The notes: generated by a model from the letters alone, not told the origin. A stretch of 64,000 bases of DNA from Hysterangium stoloniferum (GCA_015178975.1 WHVD01000071.1:62001-126000); one strand, 5' to 3'; numbered from the stretch's first letter, positions 30,880-43,793 are shown. Made by a program: numbers and translations.

Positions 30880-32570
30880 ATTTGTCACGGAATAATATAG
30901 CAGCTTTGCAGTTCTCGAGGTTATATTTCAACGGAATCCAGCTTCTCTATACATTCTCAGCAGGAGGGCATGCTACACTTTCATGATTCAGGCAGAGGGA
31001 GAGTCAATTTGCAGCTAGAATGCTGGGACTGCACTTGCAGCGGATATATCGCATGTCATTCCCTTCATTGTTAAATGGTATTCCAGCTCCCCAGATACTC
31101 TCACAGCATCTTCCTAATTTATTACACTAATTTCGTAGCCTCCGTGACATCCCCGTACACCCGTGGCAGATAATCGTATGTCTGTGCGATGACTCTCTAG
31201 AGTTCATAAATGCTATAATTATAAAGTCAATCAGGCTGTGATTTGAGTAATTATGTTGACATGCAAAATAATACATATGAATACAGAGATGCCAGCTTCT
31301 CCCGTCCTCATCGGCTGCTCTTGACCTCATCCGACCTAATCCATACCATCAATATGGTTTCCACAAAAAATTCAGTTTAAAGATATCTTTTTCACACCAA
31401 TGAGGACTGTACCCTTTCCATATTAAGCGACTTGCATCTTCTGGAAGATCACTAGAGTTGGCAAGTCGGTTGGAAAATCCAAGAGGATTTCCGAGTGGAT
31501 TTTCTCGAGGTGGCTAAGGGTCGAACTTGAATATCCTTGGTGATGCAGAATATGTCGTCAGGGTTCGTATTAGTAGACCGAGCATCTAATTCTTCATACT
31601 TGAGTACAAATAGTGAAACGATTAAGTCGTATTATTGTTTGTCTTGTTCAGACTCGATATGAAATAATACAAAATGACAATTGGTGGAATGAGCTCCAGT
31701 CAACGAAAATCGGAGGAGTAGGGGAAATGTCTGGATTGCGAGTAAACTAAATTGTCCTCGCCTGTCGTGTGACGCGAACGAAAGAAATATTGAGACACAA
31801 CATATAAACAAGATTTCCTGTGGATTGGCTCCTTCACGGGGCCGGTCGTCGTGGCTATTTTTCAGGTCTTATTTGATTGGAAACACAAACTACCTTTCTC
31901 CTATCCAATTTGAATGGTGATGAATGATGAGAAGTGCTGGTATGGTGATCATCGTGTTGTCCAATGGCTTGGCCCCGCTTCCTCTTCTCGCAAACAAGCT
32001 ACACAAGAATAAAGGTGGCACGGCCTCCTTTGACAACTAGTTCTAGTGGTATTCCATTGAAACCTTCATCCCTAGTAAATCCGATATGACTCCAGCAACG
32101 GTCACTGCTCGCAATGTATGTAACACCAGTCTAGAGACCCTCGCAGCGATCATTACAAGTGACTATCTTCGCCTTTAAATTGAGTCAAATTATGTAGCTT
32201 CATTCAACTCTCAAATACACGCTCTTCTGAAATGTTTGTCTTTTATAAATCGGATGTCAGTCTAGACAGTGGTGGTGTCTGAAAGTGCATTCAACGGATG
32301 TATGGCATAAACGCGTGGAACCTGCTAAGCTCGCGGCGAGGGTTAAAAGTGACTGTATGCGCTCTTATATGACGCGACTTGTGGCAGCTTTGTGATTAGG
32401 TTTTCAGTGAAGTAGAATTAGCTTAAAGAAGGTCGTCGGTTCCAAGATCATGGATCCTGTCGATTCAGCACTGGAGTGAAGGGAATATGAGCCAGACTTT
32501 CAATAATATCTTATTTAAAACATGTGTTTTTCATTCGGAGGTTAGTCCAGGAATGACTAGTCCCCTTAAA
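30880..32570 (+). repeat. Inverted-repeat arm containing block 'R'
   Basis: It is the reverse complement of 36,000-37,450 over most of its length. The right portion is the dispersed block R. The 3.4 kb between the arms contains a minus-strand gene A remnant, the inverted block X and a plus-strand gene A remnant. No coding sequence is supported in the arm. Confidence 0.65.
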
Positions 32571-32729
32571 TGTATTTAACAAATGTATGGGGACAACAGC
32601 AGAACTCTCGGCGATGATACAAAGTGACTATATGCGTTCTTAAATTGGCTCAAATCAAGCTTTATAACATCTGCAACCGCGGCTGCAAAGTGGGTTGAAT
32701 AAAGGGCGACCCAATTGGGCTCCTCTTGC

Positions 32730-33900
32730 TTTAATTGAGATGTGTCGCGTTATCGAAGAGAAGTGATCTGGAAGTCTGTCCAATCGATGGTGCAGTACCC
32801 TTGTCAGGGCAACCGTGTTCCCCCAACACTCATATCGGTGGCTAATTAGACCCTACCGACACCGTGTCGCGATGACACAAAGGAAAGAACGCACGGTGAA
32901 ATCAAAACGCTCAATTTGGGAACTGATGTATCCCTCATTGGTCGAGCCGCGCATTATGTCACAATGTGGAAGGAGTAAAATGAGAATGGCAATGGTATCG
33001 AGCTGCGCGCTGTGGTGAACGTGACTTCGGGCTCGGAAGATCCATCTATAATCTTCAGAGTCAACGCGATTATGTGCTCCCCACACAACAGGAGATCCTA
33101 ATTTGGAATTGTGTGTGTCAGAATCAGGCTGGTAGGGAAGTTTCATAGGAGGATGTAAGACGGTGGTGAAAGGGGAAATATTGTGAACGTACCTTGAGAT
33201 GGGCCCAATTACGGAAGAAACGACATTCAACTCTTTGATGTGATCCGTGAGAAGGGTGCGGTTAGAAGGTTATCAAGGAGCGGATCCTCCAATACGTGAG
33301 TTTGATATTTCCGAAGAAATGTGACATGACAATGACGCTATATTCATTTCGTAGGCAGATGTAAGACGGTGGTGGAAGGTAAAACATTGTGAACGCACCA
33401 TCCGATGGGCGCAATGAACGAAGAAACCACATTCAGCTGGCACATGTGGCCAATGAGAAGTGTGCTGTCATCGAAGAAGGTTCGCAAGGAGCCAATACTC
33501 CAATACAGTGAATCTGATATCTCCGAATCAATGTGACGTGACAATGGCGCTATATTCAAATTCGTGGCAACACACAAGAAACCGCATGGGATATTCATAA
33601 AAGGAAGGTCGGTGTGGGTGATATTGTCTGTTTTGGTTTGGGTGAGCAGGAGGAAATGATGTGATGACGCGACGCACGGTTGCAACCAGAATTCAATGCA
33701 ACAACCTCTGATCGCCGTGAGCTCCTCTTACAGGTAGTTGACGCACGTGGCAGATCGCTTCCGTGATATCGAAGAGACCGATAATGGTCCAGGCCCAGGA
33801 AATCCTAGATAACCGGCGATGTATATGATAAATGTTGATGCGACCTCATCAAATTTGGTGTGGAGTGGCGGCTTGACTAAAAGATTGTAGTGATGACGTA
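32730..33900 (-). pseudogene. Gene family A, nearly full-length remnant
   Basis: It follows the 62.7-kb gene end to end from the HTNF-like start (about 33,870) to the final VIATRCR/TPST region (about 32,860). The in-frame intron is retained with a GTACGT donor near 33,190 and a CAG acceptor near 33,130. Separate open pieces lie at 33,685-33,344 and 33,230-32,853. The frame is broken between them and near the start. The first exon (present at 63.86-64.0 kb) is missing; block X begins instead at about 33,950. Confidence 0.7.
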
Positions 33901-33959
33901 ATCGGCCGATGCCATAGACCCTACGACTCCGCCAGTACAGGACGGAGGGTATGTTTTAC

Positions 33960-35400
33960 GGGTAAGATATAACCAATATTGTTCTCGTTAAACAGTCTCC
34001 ACACTTGAGCCATTCATTCCGGCTGTTTCAGCCCTACCCTTTGCTCGAAGCCTCCTGTGATTGTGACGATTGTGACCACTTGTGGAGAAAAAAGCCAAGC
34101 TAAAAATAGAGACGATGTCTCCATACTAACACCACAATTCAAAAAGCAGGGGCAAATAAAGAATTTGATCCCCGAGAAGCCCGAACATCGGCTTAAATAC
34201 TATACAAGAGTCACCTGCCAGATTCCACGGCCTTCCCATGACCGACACTGAACCTTCCGAAACGTTAGGGACTTTCCTATCATGGGTCCCAAGAGACCCA
34301 CCCATGGCAAATTAAGCGTCATCAAAGGGCAAGAAGCATCTCCAGGGCAAGGAGCTCCGAGCTTCAACAATTACAACAGGCGATCCCGATCACACGTGAC
34401 CTATATCGATGCTTCATTTTCCAATCGTGTGGCCTTTCTGTGTCTTTTGCCAAATAGAGGTTGGGTAGGGTATCGGCCGATATGGGTTCACTAGATCTAA
34501 AAAACAGTGAATATAAATGCTATTATCATTGTCCATAAATATGCAGAATTATCGTCATTCCGCTAATGTGAAAATGAAAAAAATAGTTTACCGATTTGTA
34601 CTATTTTTTAATAGAATGTAAATGGAATTCCATAGCTTGATATATTTTAAGAACACGTGTCTGGCTGTACGGGAAAATTGGCAATTACTATTCATCGCCT
34701 GAATAAATATCTATACAAACTGCGCAGCATTTCCCGATCTTCCAAGCTCTGGCGCACAATTCTATCGATAATATTTGTGGTGCTATAAGATTGCCTATTG
34801 ATGTAACCTTTTTCCTTACCACCACACGTTTACTGTGCACTACGACGGCTTCCAAGCACTTGAATAAAATCTTTACTTTACAACGACGATGAAGCCCTTC
34901 AGCTTCACCAAACCCATCATGATCCTAAGCGTGATCACTCTGACGGCCGTGATGCTCCCATCAGTGTTCTTGTGTCTGCTACTCTTTATTCCACAGTTGA
35001 ACGTCTCCATGTTTCCTGCATCATGTCCATTTATACTTGGAAATGATGCGGGAAACATGGAGAAGCTCAACTGTGGAATAAACGGCAGCAGACACCGGAA
35101 CACTGATGGGAGTATCACTGCCGTCAGAGTGATCCCGCTTAGGACCATGATAGGTTTGGTGAAACCGAAGGGCTTCATTCGTCGTTGTAGAGTAATTATT
35201 TTATTCAAGTGCTTGGAGTCAGCGGCTTAGGAATGGGGAATCCACGCAAGGGCTTACTTGTAATTCCTCACTGCTGAAGTATGGAAATGTTCATAATTAA
35301 CACCCAGTGAGTTTTATATCATCCTAAGTTAAAGACTAACACCACTATACACCTACACATTTTTTTGCAGGACGGAAAGACCAGGTTACTAACTCCAATT
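33960..35400 (-). repeat. Block 'X', inverted copy
   Basis: It is the reverse complement of 3,930-5,330 and includes the fold-back element. The other short frames, for example 34282-34494, are not conserved between copies. Confidence 0.75.
34851..35217. repeat. Fold-back element, second copy (367 bp)
   Basis: Arms of about 160 bp are inverted around about 35,034. Both strands encode almost the same peptide (MKPFGFTKPIMVLSG on minus, MKPFSFTKPIMILSV on plus), and each frame is open for 111-113 residues across the whole palindrome. The peptide start equals exon 1 of gene family B. The two-strand coding is a consequence of the palindrome, not evidence of two genes. Confidence 0.8.
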
Positions 35401-35404
35401 TAGT

Positions 35405-35767
35405 ATGGCTTTCCTCGCTTCGGCCCCGACCTGCCGCGACAAACTCATTCCGACCAGCGTGATTCTAGCGCACACTATTCCAAATTCGGATGTCCTGTTG
35501 TGTGGTGAGCGCATAATCCTGTTGAATCTGAAGCTTATAGCTGGATCTTCCGACCCCGAATCTGCGTGTACCACAGTGTGCAGGCTCGATACCATCCCCA
35601 TTCTCATTTTTCTCCTTCCACATTGTGCCTCAATGCCCGGCTCGACCAATGTCAAATACATCAGTTACCTCCTTGAGAGTTTGTATTTTCCGGTGCGTTC
35701 CTTCCTTTGTGTCATCGCGACGCCTTCCACTTGTATGTCGGTAGGGTCTAATAAGCCGCCCATATGA
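35405..35767 (+). pseudogene. Gene family A, C-terminal fragment
   Basis: The 120-residue frame holds LNLKLIAGSSDPESACTTV, the HCASMPGSTN stretch and the TPSTCMSVGS end, so it covers the final third of the gene. It begins directly after an acceptor-like tract (tttttttgcag, near 35,370). The same arrangement is at 51,975. Confidence 0.65.
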
Positions 35768-35939
35768 GTGTTGGGGCAACACGGGTGCCGTGACAAAGCT
35801 CTTTGCACCATCGATTGGACACGCTTCCTAATAGTTCTGCTTCGATAATTCCTACACACATCAACCAAAAAAGGAGGATCCAAGTTGTGTCGCCTTGTAT
35901 TCAACCCACTTTGCGCCTGGGGTTTCAGATTGTATAAAG

Positions 35940-37449
35940 ATATATGATTTCAGGCGATGTAAGAAAGCATATAGTCACTTTGTATTATCTCCGCGAGTTC
36001 TGAGGTTGTCCCATACATTTTCTGAATACATTTAAGGGCACTAGTCATAACCTCCATGATCTTAGCACCGACGACCTTCACATCGTACGGAGGGGCCAAT
36101 TCCTTAAACCAATTCTACTTCATTGTTAACTTGACAAGAAAGCTGCCATAGGCCGCGAAATATAAGAGTAGATATAGTCACCTTTCACCGTCGCCACAAG
36201 CTTCGCAGGGTCCACGCGTTAATGCCATACATCCGTTTAATACACTTGCGTGCACTATCAGTGGCTAGACTGACATCCTATTTATAAACGACAATCATTT
36301 GAAACAGAACGCAGATCGGAGAGTTGCATGAGGCCATATAATTTGACTCAATTTACAGGGGAAGATAGTCACTTGTAATGATCACTGCGATGTTCTCTAG
36401 ACTGGTGGTGAATATATTGCGAGCACTGGCCGTGCCTGGAGTCACATCGGATTTACTAGCCATAACAATTGCAAGGGAATACCCCACTAAGGCGTGTCAA
36501 ATCAGGACGTGCGACCTTTATTCTTGTGTTATTTCTTTGGGAGAACAGGAAGCCGGGCCATCCCATCGTACAAGAGACGATGCTCAAAATATCAGCACTT
36601 CTCATCAGTCGTTTTATTTCATTTCGACTCTGAGCACGACAGAAAATATACGACTTAATCGCTTCACTATGTGTACCCAAATATAAAGGTTTAGATGTGC
36701 GGTTTACTAATACGACCCTGACGCCTCCGCATTAGTGAGGATATTCAAGTTCGACCCTCAGACTTCTCGAGAACATGTACTTTGAAATCCTCTTGGATTT
36801 CCGGCAGACTTGTCAACTCTAGTGATGTTTCTTGCTTTGCCTTGCTCAGAGCTTCCAGAACATGCAAGTCGTGTGATATAGAAAGGACACACGAGGAATT
36901 CAGTCCTCATTGGGGCAATAAAGAATTATTCAAACTGGGTGTCTTGTTGCAACAATAGTGATAGAATTGAATACGGAGGAGGTCAAGGGCAGGCGATGAG
37001 GACCGGTGAAGATGACATCTCTGTATTCATACCTATTATCGATGCAGACGCCATTACTCACATAACAGCCCGATTGACTTTAATTCTAGCATTCATGACA
37101 TCTAGAGTGGTCGCAGTATGCAGTGACAACTCATAGACACACTATGTTCTCTCAAGCGACGATGTCACGAAGGCTACGAAATTAGTCTAATAAATTCTGA
37201 AGATGTTGTGAGAGTATCTTGGGGGGGTGGGATATATAATGACGGTGAGTGGGCTCATTTAAAAATGAAGGGAATGACATGGGGGGTATCCTCTGCAAGC
37301 ACAGTGCCAAAATTATACCTAGACATTAACTCTACATCTTCTTGCGTCATAAAGGTGCAGCATGCCCTCCTGCTGAGAATGTACAGAGAAACTGGATGAC
37401 GTTGAAATATAACCTCAAGAACTTTAAAGCCGCTATATTATGGGGTGAC
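35940..37449 (-). repeat. Inverted-repeat arm containing block 'R'
   Basis: It is the partner of 30,880-32,570. The whole stretch 35,108-38,060 is also duplicated in direct orientation at 51,725-54,760. It contains the empty site of the 3535 solo LTR. No gene is supported. Confidence 0.65.
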
Positions 37450-38060
37450 AATTTACCAAACTTCTCCTAGCTGTCATGTGTGCACTTCGAAGTAGACAAT
37501 ATGGCGGATGAGAGACATATTCTGGGCGAAGCTTGAAGGACGATGGGACTGTTCCGAACCCGGGCATAATTTTGTTCCCGGGCCCTCGACGACGACCTGG
37601 ACATACCAGTCTAAAGAAGATGTCGAAATTTGGGCGGGGAATGGGTGCATAGAATGAACTGTCCTTATAGTATACACTGCTGACAAACTCAATGTTTCAT
37701 GGCCAAGGGGAGACAAATTACCACGACCCACCAACTATTATCCGATGCCAGGGGGGTCTACCAAAGCCACATCCTACTGCAGCACATATCGCCGTCATTC
37801 CGGGGACTGGGGAATGGTCTCACAGCATGGTATTACACGTTCCTCCGTAAGAATTTAACTCTGGAAAGACTAAGCACAGTAATTCACGGGAGCATTGATT
37901 TAATGGGATTGGGATTTCTCAGTGTCAATATTTTAATACATCGAAATACTCACGTCTCCGTACACCCACGGAAGCCCTCAAATTCGGGAGCGATCGTTAT
38001 TATATTACACCTTTTCCGGTGGTGTTAACCCTATATGCGGCCACATAGTCGAAACTTCGT
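37450..38060 (+). pseudogene. Gene family A, N-terminal region remnant
   Basis: Pieces in changing frames read TVPNPGIILFPGPSTTTW (about 37,550), YQSKEDVEIWAGNG (about 37,610) and a GDKLPRPT-like segment. They match 54,190-54,800 and the GETSYHDPP region at 16.1-16.3 kb. The 16-kb locus shows that this stretch lies directly upstream of the family A exons; here it has been separated from them. Confidence 0.45.
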
Positions 38061-38082
38061 CACAAGGTATTATCCGGATTGG

Positions 38083-38545
38083 TTACATCTGTTGCGTGTT
38101 TGGATGCAATAGATGTGCAAAGAGCCTCATGATAGATAATTCAGGGAAAATCCGGGGGTAACTCACAACCTGAAACACCACGCCCAGCGGATGGTAGGAA
38201 CTGGACTTTGGCATAGCACGATACCCCGATGGGCGGGGCGCATCTTTAATTTCGTTGTAACTGCTGGAGGAAGCCAAACAAAGGCTGTACAGTCGCGAGC
38301 TCGCTTGGGTGGAATCGGCAAGATTAGGAGGTGGGGCTTCGATCCCGGCGGGGCGCCCAATGTGGCGTTTTGATACCTTGCCGAAATTCAGCTGCAAGGC
38401 AAACGACGCTGAAAGAGACAGTTTATTGAGGAAATTGTGGTCGCAGAACGTACAAGACTGTCGCTTGAAGGCTTACACCCTAATGTCGACCTGTGCCTGG
38501 GAAGGTGGCATAGCTCTCTTTTGCGTTTTCTACGAGTTTGAATGA
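38083..38545 (-). CDS. Hypothetical GC-rich gene, possibly spliced
   Basis: The minus frame 38397-38083 is GC-richer than its surroundings, without a partner in the window (GRPAGIEAPPPNLADSTQAS, then SYHPLGVVFQ). Splice-like sites bracket it: an acceptor tttgccttgcag near 38,400 and a donor-like gttgtgag near 38,167. An ATG at about 38,510 (MPPSQAQVDI) followed by a GTGTAAG donor could be a first exon, although the phase to the main frame does not fit with the nearest acceptor. No domain is recognised. Confidence 0.25.
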
Positions 38546-38829
38546 GTTTTGCTTATGTTTGGGTTAAAACCCAAGTCAGGCTACGTGGGCGCAACCCATC
38601 AAAAATCGACGGTTATTCAAATAGGTGGCATTTTCGCCGGTTTTGGCTTGTACAATGGAAACAATGGATAAGTCGAAGTTTGACGTGAATGGATGCCATC
38701 GCTTCGCACAAACCGGGCGGTTACGTCGGACATGGGCTGTTAACATTCCTTAACAAGAAATCCTTATCGATCTGGCGAGAGAATGGTGATAAGGCACGAG
38801 TCAGCATCTATTTCGGAGTCGCTTAAAAT
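38546..38829. other. Unassigned low-copy stretch
   Basis: No frame, repeat partner or motif is recognised here. Confidence 0.3.
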
Positions 38830-40010
38830 TGAACGGTCCAAACGTAGGTAACGTTCCTGCAGAAACAGCGCCCATCGCTACCCGCCTACCTTCCTCTTTC
38901 GCATTATCGTACACACTTGCTTATCTCATCTCGATATTGATGTATAACGCTGGTAGAACCTCCCAAGGCCGTGTATTTGAGCACCTTGTTATGAAGAACC
39001 CGCGCAATTAATATGTAAAGCGCATATACCCAACAAATCCGCGGATGAATTGATGCTACCCAATCATCGCGCGCATATTTGACTAGGAATATAAATTTTT
39101 AATGTATCAGTTAATATATCTCCTACCGAAGGGCTTCCGCCGGGATCGCCCCCACCATGCTAGCATTCACCCCCGTGCAATCTTTAGCCCCACCTGTTGT
39201 CGTGCACTACCGATGCCATAGACCCTACGACTACCCCAGCCAAGAAGGAGGCAGGTAGTCAACGAATTTAACTCGGCCTCCCCAGATATAAACACCAATA
39301 CATTATACAGTCTCCACACTTGAGCCATGTATTTCGGCTGTTTCAGCCCTCCTAGCGATCCTCCACCATTTGATGGGTGCTCCAAGCCTAGTGTGATTGT
39401 GACCAGTGTGACGACTGGTTGGTGGAGAAAGAAGCAAAGCTAAAAATAGAGACAATGTCTCCATATTAAATCCACAATTCAAAAAGCAGGGGTAAATAAA
39501 TAATTTGATCCCCGAGACGTCCGAAAATCGGCTCAAATACTATACACGAGTCACGGACCACAGCCCACGGCCTCTCATGACCGACATGAACATTAGCGAC
39601 TTGCCTATCATGGGTCCCAAAGGCACCCATGTCAGATTAAGCGCCATCAAGAAGCATCCTTCCACCGCTTAAAACAGGCGATCCCGATCACACATCGATG
39701 CTGCGCTTCTCAAACGTCTGGTCTTTCTGCGTGATTGAACGAGTGTAGTTTGTGCATTGACATTAACCCAAACTTTTTTTAAAACATAACAAATCGAATT
39801 TTATGGCTTGATCTATCTTCTTGAGAAAACGCGTCAGACTGTGCGGGACACTTGACAATCACTATTCATCGCCTTAATAAATATCTACGCAAACTGCCCA
39901 GCATTTCTTGATCTTCCAAGTTTGGATGCATAGTTCCTAATGCTATCGATTGATATTTTTGGCGCTCTAATATTGCCCATTGGTATAGCCTTGTTCCTTA
40001 CCACCCCACC
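38830..40010 (-). repeat. Block 'P' spacer, inverted copy
   Basis: It is the reverse complement of 28,540-29,810. It contains the inverted empty sites for the solo LTRs at 5.5 and 6.36 kb. No gene is supported. Confidence 0.75.
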
Positions 40011-40044
40011 ACCGAATCCAAAAATCATAACTGCTACAACGACA

Positions 40045-42215
40045 ATGAAGCCCCTCGGCTTCACCAAAACTATTGTGGTCCGGAGCGGGATCACTCTGAC
40101 GGCCGTCCTACTCCTATCAATGTTCCTGTGTTAGTACGTGTATCTGCCCTTCTTTCTCGCATTGCACCATACTGTTATTACTGCCACAGCATCAATGTCC
40201 ACAGCACCTCGCAAATAATATTATCAGTCATCCTTCACCACTGCGTCTCGGATACGCAGTTCAGGGTGTTGGATATACTGACGGATATGTCCATATTGCT
40301 TGGCTACCAGCTCCCGCGTTTCAACCGAGGTTTTAGTCCCTTCGCGGCTGCCATCACAGGATTCAAGCTATTGGCAAACATTGAGTTGAACGTGGAGCAG
40401 GCTGCAAGGTTGTTTGGTTTGCTTCCAGTGAGTGATATGAAACACTCCTTATATTCGGTTTGCTACAACGATGTGTGAGTGGCGGTGGCTATTATTTGTT
40501 GCCTGTGATGTTGTAACTTACCGGTTACGTTCCCGTTAGATTGCATCCATTCTCAAAAGGCAGCCTTGCAACGGTGTTGATGAGCAAGCCATTCAAAGGC
40601 GGACCTAGCAGCGTCGCCCACTTGCCACACGCCCTGCGTGTATACATCGAGGAGATGATCTGTCGTGAGCTCAAGCAACGGTCAGTGTTATATGCAGCGA
40701 TAAATAGTGAGATACTTGACAATGATTTTCATAGACATGCTGCGGTGATCGGTGATCCGTGTATTGCCTTGATATACATCGCTCTCGTATTCACGCTGTT
40801 CAGCCCATGTGGCTGATCGCGCACCGGCGGTGGATGTCGGGAATGTCAAGGGCATCGACCCCGCTGATCACCCACCCGCTGTGGATGGGGGTCATGTCGA
40901 GGGCATCCCGGATGATCACCCACCCGCTGTGGATGACAGGAATGTCGAGGGCAACGACCCGGCTTATAACTCATCTCCTGTGGATGATGGGGACGTCGAG
41001 GGCACCCACGCGGATTCCGACTCTACCCCACGTATCTCGTGGGAAGACAAGGGAAAGGGAGTCAACCCCAAAGAGTACGGCCCCCTTATGCTGAATGGAT
41101 CGCTGTTCACAGGCGCATTTTCCCAGCACTTGCAAGGTTTGTCCGACGCGTGTAATTAATGTCATCATATACTGACTTAATTTGAGCAGGACCCAATGCT
41201 GGCACGTGCCATCCCCACATCGTTCCCAAGGCGAATACCACCATCCGCCCCAAGTCACAAACTCCCGGTGATGATGGATCGGAGTATATGGTACCGGGTT
41301 CTTGTGGCTTATTCCTACTTTTTATATTATATTACTTAACTATCCTACTATTCACAGAATCTTCCCTCATCCACCACGACGATGAAGCCACTGATCAGAA
41401 AGTGTTGGCCGGTACGAGCACGCAGACAGACCTGTCTCCAGCATTTGGTTCGTACACTTCATTACGTCGCGTGGGTCCATAACAACTCACCCTAATCCGC
41501 GATAATTTCAGATATGCCTGTGACAGCCTTGCTCCCGGTTGTCCCATTCATTCACCATGCTGTATCTTGCAAACTCGACCCCCCGCGCACTAGCGCTACC
41601 CCCACCGCGATGGTCAGTGAAGGGATCAATAGTCATGGGTACGGACAAGGTAGTGACTCCTTAATTCTACTGTGTCATTGATTAAATTGATATTTTGTGC
41701 AAATATAGAAGTCTATGCAGACACGTCGTCTAGGGGCATCTGGGGGGGCTTATCATCTAGTACGCAGTACGTTGCACCACTCTTTTCTCTCATACGTCCT
41801 TAACTCTCATTAAACTCTGGAACTGCCCTCACACGACGGTACTTGGCACGGTGTGCTTGCCGGACGAGCTTCTGAGCAGCCCGGATCCTGTGCCAAGGCC
41901 AAGATCTTCACCTCCTGACTTCCCTGACTTCAAATATCAGGAAATACCTTGTTAGTTGTGACTTATTTTAATACCAAATTAAACCCAAAAGTGACCACCA
42001 CCCTAGCGGTCGCAGCTCCTAAAGTGACACCAAGCACAAGGTCTCCGACCGATGGTCATCTCAGCCGTCCTTACCGGGACGAAGCCGAATCTGACGGGTC
42101 GCCTGCATCAATTCACAACCCTAAGAACCAGAGCCGGTATAAAGGACATGGTGATAGTTCGCATGTCTCAAACAATCCGTCCTCCGGGGCAGGAACGTCT
42201 TCGGGTTCCAGGTGA
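40045..42215 (+). pseudogene. Gene family B, copy 2 (best copy for exon structure)
   Basis: Unknown family; a predicted membrane protein. Exon 1 (40,045-40,133) starts MKPLGFTKT and ends in a hydrophobic anchor (ITLTAVLLLSMFL). The introns are 40,134-40,189 (GTACGT...CACAG), 40,475-40,539 (GTGAGT...GTTAG), 40,681-40,734 (GTCAGT...CATAG), 41,137-41,189 (GTTTGT...GAGCAG) and 41,291-41,357 (GTACCG...CACAG). Their phases agree across the first four exons. Exon 2 has LLGYQLPRFNRGFSPF, exon 4 a transmembrane stretch (CIALIYIALVFTLF). An acidic exon then repeats a 48-51-bp unit (DPADHPPAVDDG). Compared with the 27- and 59-kb copies about 55 bp are missing near 40,805, which breaks the frame between the membrane and acidic parts. 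Downstream pieces extend to the TPSTRSPTDGHL frame at about 42,215. Confidence 0.55.
40829..41005. repeat. 48-51-bp coding repeats of gene B
   Basis: About three and a half units encode NVEGxDPADHPPAVDDG variants. There are fewer units in the 27-kb and 59-kb copies. The unit length is a multiple of three. Confidence 0.7.
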
Positions 42216-42750
42216 ATCCCGTCGGCTATATTTCTGACACCAAATAACATTGATTTCTTAGTAGAAAAAAGAGTTTCAAACATAAGTCGTTAACAGCTCA
42301 GCCCCATTACGATGGAAAGAGAAAAGAGAGGCGAGACAAGGCCTTTAATAACAGAGGAGAACCGCCAACACGGTTAGACAAGTATGATTTCGTGTCATTA
42401 ATCTTGGCGATTATACTTACGTGTTACCATCTAGGCAAGTGGCTAACGCCTCAGTGCGACAGCACTTACCCCTGAACTGAGGCGGCAACAGGTTGGAAAA
42501 CCAGTCCCGCATGTCCAACGACCCATCGCAACGTTCGGCAAAGACACTTGGCGGGCCTCCAGCTGCTCGGATGGAACCATTGCGTCGGGCTGCGCCTCCA
42601 CCACAACGTAACCGACGGCGGAACGAGAAGCAAGCCGATTAAGCGGGGGCAGAATCAAAATCAGGGGCAAGAGGGGCAGCGGCGGACTAATAGTAGGGGC
42701 AGTGGCGGAAGGTCTGAACGAGGCCTCCCTTGTCGCAACTGCGATACATG
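42216..42750 (-). repeat. Spacer between gene B and gene C site, inverted copy
   Basis: It matches 25,640-26,080 and 57,690-58,140 in inverted orientation. Gene C itself is absent: the alignment stops near 42,690-42,740 and a fragment shared with 7,671-7,725 follows. Confidence 0.6.
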
Positions 42751-42812
42751 TCGCGTTCAGGCTCATCTTACCTTCAGCCCCATGTTCCATAGACAGGATT
42801 CATGATCTTAAA

Positions 42813-43790
42813 CCCGAGGGCCGTCACACAGGGCCGTCACATCGTGTGAGCCACTGTGTTGTGAAAATTCCCCAAAATAATTCTCTTCCATTGAAAAATT
42901 GACAATAAAGCAACCAGTTTCTCCGTGAAAGATTCTTCGAGCCTCTGATGCAGAATTGTGATGGTTGGTTTTGTTATAATTGGGTAGAGGGCTTTTGTGT
43001 AATTTTGTTTTGGGTGAGATCTGTTAGGCTAATGTCCCCCACTTTTTCAAGCTTGTCTGTGGCCTCGATGGTGGGAAATAACATACGTGGTGAGACTGCA
43101 TCCGGATTGCCAACGTAGGGGTTGTCAGCCTAGTCCTCCAACATTCCTTGTCAAATCAGAACATGAGATGAGAGGTTGATGGCTTCCAAATCGAGGAGGA
43201 AGTGCTTCAGATCTAGTGGGCTTAGACTTAGGGGTTTAGAGTGAATTCAAAGGTCACTGGCATAACCATGACTATGTCATGGAAATTCACCGCCATATTA
43301 TATATGACCGGGGTTAACGTTAAAATACTCACAAATGGTGAGGGCATGGCGATCTAGTAAGTATGTTGTGCACGGGGGAGAAATGAATTACGAGAATGAG
43401 TCTGATTTGAACCGTGCATATTCCCGACACGTTCGTATATTTTAGGTATTTCCAGTGAAACAGATATATAGGACATAGGAGGAATTTTTCACGAATTAGG
43501 TACTTCCTACATTGATTGGTCCAAAGTTGGAAGATCGGCATCACGGATGATGTGACCTGAACCCAAAGAGTTGAGAAAGAATATTGAAACGGAGCTGTCT
43601 TATAATTGAAGGGCTATCGCATACTCCCGATCACAAGAGCGACTCAGGCAGTTACACTATATCACAAGGTTACGAGGTACCGATTATGCCTTGCAACCAT
43701 TTCAATTGCCATGTCCCATATTTTTCCGATATTGCCTACCCTCTCGTTTCTATCCCCTAAACTTCGTATAAGAACAATCAACGTTGGCAC
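42813..43790. other. Unassigned stretch
   Basis: Only frames of about 60-75 codons on either strand, with no domain or repeat partner recognised. Confidence 0.3.
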
Positions 43791-43793
43791 TCT

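Noticed and set aside
34873-35230. Two overlapping genes on opposite strands
   Set aside because: The sequence is a palindrome, so the second frame is forced by the first. The homologous 4.1-kb copy does not keep both open.
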